Shown here one piece after another: positions 1-5,093 of a stretch of 6,564 nt of DNA. The stretch's first letter is position 1. Each line of letters starts with the position of its first letter. The position numbers were made by a program, and so were the translations under genes. The notes beneath the pieces are model-generated. The model was given only the letters and a program-made list of their open reading frames with translations, was not told where the DNA came from and made no database searches. Location of the stretch: contig JAISWV010000225.1 of NCBI GenBank assembly GCA_031270755.1, positions 1-6,564 of the forward strand. Direction: 5' to 3'. This stretch comes from Synergistaceae bacterium. Its GTDB lineage: Bacteria; Synergistota; Synergistia; Synergistales; Aminobacteriaceae.

Positions 1-2
1 GG

Positions 3-1061
3 GGAGGCGAAAATTCTCAAAAAGAGACGTCCCATTCAGAAAAAGAGGCGTTCCATGCGCTCAATGGCGTCAGCCTCCGCATTCCGGACGGCAGCATCTA
101 CGGCATCATCGGGCGCAGCGGCGCGGGAAAGAGCACTCTGGTCCGCACGGTCAACCTTCTGGAACGCCCCACCAGCGGGCGCGTATGGGTGAACGGCGTG
201 GACATGACGGCGCTTTCCGCGGCGGAACTGCGGAAGGCCCGCAAGGAAATCGGAATGATCTTCCAATCGTTCAACCTGCTTTCGAGCCGCACCGTGGCAG
301 GCAATATAGCCTTTCCTCTGACGCTGGCAGGCTGGGACCGCGCCTCCATCGAGGGGAGAGTGAGTGAGCTGCTGGAACTGGTGGGGCTGTCCAGCAAACG
401 GGACGACCATCCCGCCCAGCTTTCCGGCGGGCAGAAGCAGCGGGTCGGCATTGCCCGCGCTCTCGCGGCCGGGCCGAAAATTTTGCTGTGCGACGAGGCG
501 ACTTCGGCGCTGGACCCCCAGACGACCCGCTCGATTTTGGAGCTTCTGCAGGAAATCAACCGGAAATTCGGCTTGACCGTCGTTCTCATCACCCATGAAA
601 TGTCCGTCATCAAAGAGATTTGCGACGAGGTTGCCGTGCTGGACGAAGGCCGGGTCGTGGAGTCAGGGACGGTCTTCGAGGTTTTTACCCGGCCCGGCGC
701 CCCGATCACTCGGGAACTCCTCGCGGGAATCATGGCGCGGGAGCTGCCTCCCCACTTCGCGGACATGGAATTTCTCCCGGACGCGGATTCTCCCGACCTG
801 AACGTTCTTCTGCGCATCTCTTTCCTGGGCGACACAGCCGCAAACCCAGTTATATCGGGGATGATCCGCACCTGTAACGTGGACGCGAATATCCTCTACG
901 GCGCCATCGACCATATTCAGGGCGTTCCCTACGGGACTCTGGTCCTGGAATTATCCGGCGCGGCAGGCGAACGCAGCGCCGCTTTGAGCTACCTGCGAAA
1001 TCTGAATCTTGGCGTGGAGGTAATCGCCCATGTCCGGCGTTCTGCAAAAACTTCTGCTTGA
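3..1061 (+). CDS. metN: Methionine ABC transporter ATP-binding protein MetN (5' partial)
   Basis: This is the cytoplasmic ATPase that powers the MetNI methionine importer. The frame is open to the window edge, so the true start and the first beta strand (perhaps 10-20 residues) lie upstream; 352 codons are visible. The motifs appear in order: Walker A GRSGAGKS (111-134), Q-loop FQSFN (261-275), signature LSGGQKQR (420-443), Walker B ILLCDEATSALD (480-515) and H-loop LITHE (585-599). After the nucleotide-binding domain, about 777-1043 encodes a C-terminal NIL domain (from LNVLLRISFLG to GVEVIAHV). In MetN this domain binds methionine and shuts transport down when internal methionine is high. 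The NIL domain separates MetN from generic amino-acid ATPases such as GlnQ. The 3' end overlaps metI by 32 bases, which points to coupled translation. The segment before HALNGVS is long and polar (ENSQKETSHSEKEAF). Promoter and operator lie outside the window. The family call is secure; substrate range beyond methionine is unknown. Confidence 0.95.
   Translation, partial: GGENSQKETSHSEKEAFHALNGVSLRIPDGSIYGIIGRSGAGKSTLVRTVNLLERPTSGRVWVNGVDMTALSAAELRKARKEIGMIFQSFNLLSSRTVAGNIAFPLTLAGWDRASIEGRVSELLELVGLSSKRDDHPAQLSGGQKQRVGIARALAAGPKILLCDEATSALDPQTTRSILELLQEINRKFGLTVVLITHEMSVIKEICDEVAVLDEGRVVESGTVFEVFTRPGAPITRELLAGIMARELPPHFADMEFLPDADSPDLNVLLRISFLGDTAANPVISGMIRTCNVDANILYGAIDHIQGVPYGTLVLELSGAAGERSAALSYLRNLNLGVEVIAHVRRSAKTSA
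1016..1020 (+). promoter_or_regulatory. Ribosome binding site of metI
   Basis: GGAGG lies 9 bases before the ATG at 1030, inside the end of metN. It supports this ATG as the metI start although it makes metI overlap metN by 32 bases. Confidence 0.75.
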
Positions 1062-1698
1062 CTCTCTGCTGGAAACGCTTTTCATGATAAGCGCGTCAGG
1101 GGCCCTGGCCGTTTTGTTCGGCGTTCCCCTGGGGGTCGTTTTGACCGTCACGGCTCGCGGAGGCCTGATGGAGCACACGCACCTCAACCGGATCCTGAGT
1201 ATCATCGTGAACGCGGCGCGCTCGACGCCCTTTGTCATCCTCATGGTGGCGATCATTCCCTTGACACGATTCATCGTGGGGACCTCTATTGGAACGACGG
1301 CGGCGATTGTGCCGCTCTTTTTCGCGGCCCTGCCCTTCATGGGGCGCGTTGTCGAAGGGGCGCTGAAGGAAGTGGACGATGGGGTCGTCGAGGCGTCGCA
1401 GGCTATGGGGGCGGCGCCGCTTCAGATCGTGCTGAAGGTCTTGCTGCCGGAGGCCCTGCCGGGTTTGGTGAGCGGAGTGACTTTGATGCTCATCAATCTC
1501 GTGGGCTACTCCGCCATGGCGGGAACCATCGGGGGCGGCGGATTGGGAGATCTGGCCATGCGCTACGGCTACCAGCGCTTCCGGCCCGACGTAATGGCGG
1601 CGACAGTCCTGGTCCTGATCGTTCTGGTGCAGGGCATTCAGAGCGCCGGCGACCTTCTTTCCCGCCTGATCCGCAAAAAAAGAGGCGCCAAAGCGTAA
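1030..1698 (+). CDS. metI: Methionine ABC transporter permease MetI
   Basis: This is the inner-membrane subunit of the MetNI importer; two copies form the channel and dock on two MetN. At 222 residues it matches the usual length (about 217 in E. coli). Five hydrophobic segments are seen at about residues 13-41, 55-75, 85-103, 145-165 and 187-207. Between the third and fourth lies the cytoplasmic EAA loop (about 113-145), with EASQAMGAAP and KVLLPEALPG; this is the coupling helix that contacts the ATPase. The segment GYSAMAGTIGGGGLGDLA (159-176) is typical of MetI. The C-terminus is basic (RLIRKKRGAKA), as expected for a cytoplasmic tail. The start has GGAGG 9 bases upstream and overlaps metN. 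The gene ends 146 bases before metQ. I see no truncation or missing motif. Confidence 0.95.
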   Translation: MSGVLQKLLLDSLLETLFMISASGALAVLFGVPLGVVLTVTARGGLMEHTHLNRILSIIVNAARSTPFVILMVAIIPLTRFIVGTSIGTTAAIVPLFFAALPFMGRVVEGALKEVDDGVVEASQAMGAAPLQIVLKVLLPEALPGLVSGVTLMLINLVGYSAMAGTIGGGGLGDLAMRYGYQRFRPDVMAATVLVLIVLVQGIQSAGDLLSRLIRKKRGAKA

Positions 1699-1716
1699 TA
1701 AATCAGAGCCCCACGC

Positions 1717-1752
1717 CGCCCCCGCGGGCGCTCGAGTCCGAGTGGGACTCGA
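1717..1752 (+). terminator. Two adjacent hairpins after metI (weak terminator or mRNA barrier)
   Basis: A 5-bp GC stem, CGCCC (1717-1721) with GGGCG (1726-1730), is followed at once by a perfect 8-bp stem, TCGAGTCC (1732-1739) with GGACTCGA (1745-1752), around the loop GAGTG. The bases after it are AT-rich (AGTTTATAAATTT) but lack an unbroken T run, so this is at best a leaky terminator. It could also act as a 3' stabiliser for metNI mRNA. Its position between metI and metQ would allow metQ to be expressed at a different level. Confidence 0.5.
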
Positions 1753-1762
1753 AGTTTATAAA

Positions 1763-1780
1763 TTTGATTGATTTGATTGA
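1763..1780 (+). repeat. Tandem 9-bp repeat in the metQ upstream region
   Basis: TTTGATTGA occurs twice with no gap (1763-1771 and 1772-1780), overlapping the proposed -35 box. It may be a regulator half-site pair or simple slippage in AT-rich DNA; the sequence alone cannot decide. Confidence 0.6.
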
Positions 1781-1793
1781 AATGTATTATAAT
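1764..1793 (+). promoter_or_regulatory. Probable sigma-70 type promoter for metQ
   Basis: TATAAT (1788-1793) is a perfect -10 box. TTGATT (1764-1769) lies 18 bases upstream and matches the -35 consensus TTGACA at four of six positions. Transcription would begin near 1800, leaving a leader of about 45 bases before the metQ start. The AT-rich stretch stands out sharply from the GC-rich genes around it. The box is by eye only; AT-rich spacers can produce chance matches. Confidence 0.55.
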
Positions 1794-1829
1794 GAATTGA
1801 AATGAAAAAACTAAACGACTACAGATTAG

Positions 1830-1835
1830 AGGAGG
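1830..1835 (+). promoter_or_regulatory. Ribosome binding site of metQ
   Basis: AGGAGG, inside the longer purine run AGAGGAGGAA (1828-1837), sits 9 bases before the ATG at 1845. This is close to ideal and suggests strong translation. It fixes the start at 1845 over the in-frame ATG six codons later at 1863. Confidence 0.85.
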
Positions 1836-1844
1836 AACGTTGTT

Positions 1845-2666
1845 ATGAAGAGGTCTGGAGTGATGGGGAAGTTTTTTGTGTTTTTTATGAGCCTGGCCGT
1901 GCTGGCCCTTTCGGGCGCGGCGCTTACCGGGGAAGCCGCGGAGGCCGCCAAAAAGATCAAGCTGGGGGCCACCAGCGGACCGCAGGCGGAGGTCGCCGAG
2001 GCCGCCAAAAAAGTCGCGGCAAGCAAAGGGCTGGAGATCGAGATCGTGGAGTTTTCGGACTACGTTCAGCCGAACGCCGCCCTCGCCGATGGAGAACTCG
2101 ACGCGAATGCCTACCAGCACCTGCCTTATTTGCAGAACACCATCAACAATACGGGTTACAAACTCGTCGCCATCGGCAACACGGTACTTCTGCCTATGGC
2201 GGGGTACTCCAAGCGCATCCAGAGTCTGGGCGAGCTCAAAGACGGCGCGACCGTGACGATTCCCAACGACCCCAGCAACGGGGGAAGGGCTTTGCTGCTG
2301 CTGGCCGCTCAGGGACTGATCGAACTGAACCCCGCCGCGGGCATCCTGCCCACCGTCGCCGACGTCACGAAGAACGGCCGGAACTTGAAGTTCATCGAAC
2401 TGGACGCGGCACAGCTTCCCCGTACGCTGGACGACACGGATGTCGCGGTGATCAACACCAATTACGCCATCGAGGCGGGGCTGGTCCCCACTCGGGACGC
2501 GCTCTTCATCGAGTCGAAGGAGTCCCCCTACGTCTGCCTCATCGCGGTGCGCGAAGAAGAGAAAGACCGGCCCGAGTTCAAAATCCTGGTCGAATCTTAC
2601 CAGAACGACGAAGTCAAGAAGTTCGTCGAGGAGCGCTTCAAGGGCTCGCTCGCGGCTGGCTGGTAA
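1845..2666 (+). CDS. metQ: Methionine-binding protein MetQ (NlpA family), non-lipoprotein form
   Basis: This is the extracytoplasmic substrate-binding protein of the MetNIQ importer; it captures methionine (possibly also D-methionine or related compounds) and delivers it to MetI. Its 273 residues match the NlpA/lipoprotein-9 family. Family motifs are YVQPNAALADG (73-83), DANAYQHLPYLQ (86-97), VTIPNDPSNGGRALLLL (137-153) and VAVINTNYAIEAGL (200-213). The N-terminus is a classic signal peptide: basic MKRSGVMGK, then a hydrophobic core (FFVFFMSLAVLALSGAAL), then a likely signal peptidase I site in the GEAAEAAKK region. No cysteine is present until residue 231, so there is no lipobox, unlike E. 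coli MetQ. The mature protein is therefore probably soluble in the periplasm, or held by an uncleaved signal. It follows metI by 146 bases with its own probable promoter. Transport of methionine rather than a close analogue is inferred from family and from the NIL domain of MetN. Confidence 0.93.
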   Translation: MKRSGVMGKFFVFFMSLAVLALSGAALTGEAAEAAKKIKLGATSGPQAEVAEAAKKVAASKGLEIEIVEFSDYVQPNAALADGELDANAYQHLPYLQNTINNTGYKLVAIGNTVLLPMAGYSKRIQSLGELKDGATVTIPNDPSNGGRALLLLAAQGLIELNPAAGILPTVADVTKNGRNLKFIELDAAQLPRTLDDTDVAVINTNYAIEAGLVPTRDALFIESKESPYVCLIAVREEEKDRPEFKILVESYQNDEVKKFVEERFKGSLAAGW

Positions 2667-2693
2667 AGCGGGAGGCGGGGCAGGGAGAAGGGG

Positions 2694-3848
2694 TCAATTT
2701 TCCGGCCTCTCGCCCCTCAAACGCTCTTGCCGGGCGGCGGCGTTTCGAAGAGGAAGGGTTTGGTAGAGGATCCAGGCTTTGCGATAGGAGTCCACGGAAA
2801 ACACGAAGAGGCTCAAGATCAGCGGCCCCACGAACAGCCCGATGAAACCCCAGGCGGTCAGGCCTCCGAATGCGCCGAAGAAAATCAGCAAAGTGCTCAT
2901 CTTGGCTTTCTCCGAAATGAAATAAGGGCGCAGGAAGTTGTCGACGGTGCTGACGACGCAAAGGCCCCATAAGATCAGGATGATGCCGTTTTTGATATTG
3001 CCGACGAGGAAAAGGTACATGGAACCGGGTATCCAGACCGTTGGAGTTCCCACGAAGGGGATCATCGCCAGAAGCGCCATCAGCGCCCCGGCCAGCAACG
3101 GGCTCGACAGGCCGACGAACCACCATCCCAGAGCTCCCAACACCCCCTGCACGCCGGCGGTGATGACGACGCCGAAAACCACGGCCCGCAGGACCACGTT
3201 GGCGCGGCGCATGAACTCGTCCCGCTCGATGCTGACCAGGGGGATGATGTCCTTGAGGTAACCCAGGAGGACGTGACCGTCTCTCAGCAAAAAATAAAAA
3301 CCGATGAAAATGATGATCTGGTGGTACACCAGAATGACGATGTTCCCCAGAAAGTTGCGGGAAAGTCTGAGCATGGTCGAGGTGGCCCAGCTCAAAAGCT
3401 GTTGCGTTCCGTCTTTCAATATGGGGTATCTGTCGAACAGGGGCCAAAGCTCTTGAACGATCACATCGGGAAGCAGCATTTCCAGAGACAGCCCCTTGGA
3501 GGAGTCGATGCCTCCCAAAAGGTCCGCGAGCCTTCCGAAAAGCCCGATCGCCTCTCGAGAGGCCACGACACCCGCGGCCAAGGTGGGCACCACCAGGAGC
3601 GCGATCATCATGAACGTGACCAGCAGGGAGGCCATGTTTTTGCGGGCTTCTCCGATGAGCCGAAGCAGCATTCGATAGGCGGGATAGAAAATGAAAGCCA
3701 GGAGAATCGCCCAGGCCAGCGGCCGAAACAGGGAAAAAATCGTGGTGTACGCCAAAAATGCCAGGACAAGGAACAACAGAACAAACGGCACGATCCACCC
3801 CTTGATGTGCTTCACGACGTCTTGCCCCATAAGATTTTCTTCGGACAT
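2694..3848 (-). CDS. AI-2E family transporter (PerM/TqsA-like membrane protein)
   Basis: This polytopic inner-membrane protein belongs to the AI-2E/PerM family. Members include TqsA (linked to autoinducer-2 export) and Na+/H+ antiporters; the substrate here cannot be told. From the chosen ATG it has 384 residues, in the family range. Hydrophobic segments lie at about 17-62 (two adjacent), 72-96, 167-187, 218-246, 248-270, 276-300 and 317-352. Family hallmarks are PFVGTPTVWIPG (264-275), TVDNFLRPYFIS (301-312) and GAFGGLTAWGFIGLFVGPL (325-343). A soluble, less hydrophobic stretch (about 98-165) follows the first helices, as usual. The ATG at 3848 is preceded by GGGAGGG with about 11 bases spacing; a TTG twelve codons upstream (3884) is open too but lacks a better site. 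It is the last of three minus-strand genes and converges on metQ with 27 bases between stops. Confidence 0.88.
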   Translation of the reverse strand: MSEENLMGQDVVKHIKGWIVPFVLLFLVLAFLAYTTIFSLFRPLAWAILLAFIFYPAYRMLLRLIGEARKNMASLLVTFMMIALLVVPTLAAGVVASREAIGLFGRLADLLGGIDSSKGLSLEMLLPDVIVQELWPLFDRYPILKDGTQQLLSWATSTMLRLSRNFLGNIVILVYHQIIIFIGFYFLLRDGHVLLGYLKDIIPLVSIERDEFMRRANVVLRAVVFGVVITAGVQGVLGALGWWFVGLSSPLLAGALMALLAMIPFVGTPTVWIPGSMYLFLVGNIKNGIILILWGLCVVSTVDNFLRPYFISEKAKMSTLLIFFGAFGGLTAWGFIGLFVGPLILSLFVFSVDSYRKAWILYQTLPLRNAAARQERLRGERPEN

Positions 3849-3859
3849 GGAAATGCGGG

Positions 3860-3866
3860 CCCTCCC
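3860..3866 (-). promoter_or_regulatory. Ribosome binding site of the AI-2E family gene
   Basis: On the minus strand GGGAGGG lies about 11 bases before the ATG at 3848. It selects this ATG over the upstream in-frame TTG at 3884. Confidence 0.7.
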
Positions 3867-3905
3867 AACGCGTTTTATGTACAATCCCGTTTTTTCATCG
3901 TTTTT

Positions 3906-3929
3906 GATCGTGATCTCGATCGTGATCTC
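3906..3929. repeat. 12-bp tandem repeat with four evenly spaced GATC sites
   Basis: GATCGTGATCTC occurs twice in perfect tandem (3906-3917 and 3918-3929). This places GATC at 3906, 3912, 3918 and 3924, each exactly 6 bases from the next. It lies in the 118-base gap between the racemase stop and the AI-2E start. Next to it, GTAACT also occurs twice (3933-3938 and 3946-3951). No good terminator or promoter is visible in the gap. Confidence 0.8.
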
Positions 3930-3966
3930 ATTGTAACTTGAAATCGTAACTCAAACTTCCGAACTT

Positions 3967-5034
3967 TTAACGATACTCTTTGAAAACGTAAGGCGACGTC
4001 ATGAGCCCCAGCATTGCGGCATAGTCCACGGAAAAGCGCAGTGCGTCTCCCCACCGAGGGGGCTCCTCCGCGTCCGTCACGTCCAGGATCGTATGATCGC
4101 TGGACCCGCCGAGTACCTGCAAGCCGGGGTCCCAAGGCACAAGGCCCTCGACGGGAGCGTCCTGCCGGCCCACCGCAACGATAGCCCGGCGCCGCTTTCC
4201 TTTGTCCTCGAAGGTTCGCGATTTTCCAAAGGCGTCCCGCCCCGTCTCTCCCTCGGGAAGCGAGGACTTGAAGCGCGTCTCCACGACCTCCGCCTCCAGG
4301 TAGATCGTGTCGTGACGCAGCCAGGGAATCGTCCGCTGCCACGTAACGTCCTGCCCCAACAAAATCGCCTCGCCGACGCGCAGTTGATTGACGCCCGGCG
4401 GCAGCTCGCCGCGTTCGAGCAGAGCCAGCGAAGAGGTCGCGCCTCCCGAGCAGACGGGGACCGAATAGCCCAGTTCTTTCTCCAACGCCTCCCTCGCCGA
4501 GCACAAGCGGCGGAGGGCAGCGGCGCTGGGCAGCACCCCGGCGAAGCATCCGAAGTTGACGCCGACCCCCTGCAAAGCGACGTGGGAAGTCCGTCTCAAA
4601 ACTTCGACGAAAGCCTCTATTTCCTCGGAAAAGATTCCCTCGCGCCGGTCCCCCAGGTCGAACATCAGGATTACCTTGTGGGTCGCGCCCAGGCGGAGGC
4701 ATCGAGCTTCCAGCGCCTCGATGCTCTCCGTCATGGATACCAAAGAAGAATCGGTGAACTGGACGACGTCCTCCAGTTCGCTTTTCATAGGGATGCGAAG
4801 CAGCGTCCGCGGGATGCGGGGAAATTCTTTCTTCAGGCACGCCAGATTTTGGACGCGGCTGTCCCCGAAGGACGCACAGCCGCCCTCAATCATCGCTCCC
4901 GCCACACGCAGGTCCGAACAAACACCCTTCGTAACGGCCGCAACCGTTACGCCGGCGGACGCGCAAAACTCCACCACTTTCGACGCGTTTTCGGCGATGC
5001 GGCCGAGGTGCGCAACAAGTTTAGGCCAACACAT
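3967..5034 (-). CDS. orr: PLP-dependent alanine/ornithine racemase family enzyme, probably ornithine racemase
   Basis: This is a cytoplasmic pyridoxal-phosphate enzyme with the alanine-racemase-type N-terminal barrel, of the class that includes ornithine racemase from amino-acid-fermenting Clostridia. That enzyme makes D-ornithine from L-ornithine for oxidative ornithine breakdown. The 355 residues match the family length (about 350). Visible features are the opening PKLVAHLGRIAENASKVVEFC-like strand and helix, the likely PLP lysine K36 in AAVTKGVC, DLGDRREGI (126-134), SGGATSSL (196-203), LRVGEAILLG (218-227), the C-terminal GRQD (289-292), SSDHTILDVTD (311-321) and LMTSPYV (344-350). The ATG at 5034 places WPKL where the family normally begins. 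The frame stays open far upstream, but that part only shadows the neighbouring surface-protein gene. The ribosome site is weak: AAGGGG is about 15 bases before the ATG. It sits 59 bases downstream of the Ig-repeat gene. Ornithine specificity is inferred from resemblance; alanine or other amino acids remain possible. Confidence 0.82.
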   Translation of the reverse strand: MCWPKLVAHLGRIAENASKVVEFCASAGVTVAAVTKGVCSDLRVAGAMIEGGCASFGDSRVQNLACLKKEFPRIPRTLLRIPMKSELEDVVQFTDSSLVSMTESIEALEARCLRLGATHKVILMFDLGDRREGIFSEEIEAFVEVLRRTSHVALQGVGVNFGCFAGVLPSAAALRRLCSAREALEKELGYSVPVCSGGATSSLALLERGELPPGVNQLRVGEAILLGQDVTWQRTIPWLRHDTIYLEAEVVETRFKSSLPEGETGRDAFGKSRTFEDKGKRRRAIVAVGRQDAPVEGLVPWDPGLQVLGGSSDHTILDVTDAEEPPRWGDALRFSVDYAAMLGLMTSPYVFKEYR

Positions 5035-5093
5035 CTCGAGAGCCGGCGTCCCCTTCGCGGTTATGCGCTCATTTAGCCGAATCCCCGTTTCCA

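Noticed and set aside
1..60. Riboswitch or Met operator upstream of metN
   Set aside because: The window begins inside metN coding sequence, so its control region is not visible.
98..871. Minus-strand frame of 257 codons antisense to metN
   Set aside because: Ser/Arg-rich composition with no domain; it is a by-product of GC-rich codon use in metN.
1802..2845. Plus-strand frame of 347 codons starting at ATG 1802 across metQ
   Set aside because: It is Arg/Gly-rich with no family motifs and lies over metQ in another frame; metQ has the strong ribosome site and clear motifs.
3930..3945. Possible -10 box TACAAT on the minus strand for the AI-2E gene
   Set aside because: No -35-like hexamer lies at 16-18 bases; the nearest TTGAGT is only 13 bases away, so the match is not supported.
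3875..4840. Minus-strand frame of 321 codons overlapping the racemase
   Set aside because: Low-complexity Arg/Gly content and complete overlap with a well-supported gene in another frame.
5035..5093. Tiny minus-strand reading frame (ATG AGC GCA TAA) between the surface protein and the racemase, as a possible leader peptide
   Set aside because: Three codons with no ribosome site; nothing suggests attenuation.
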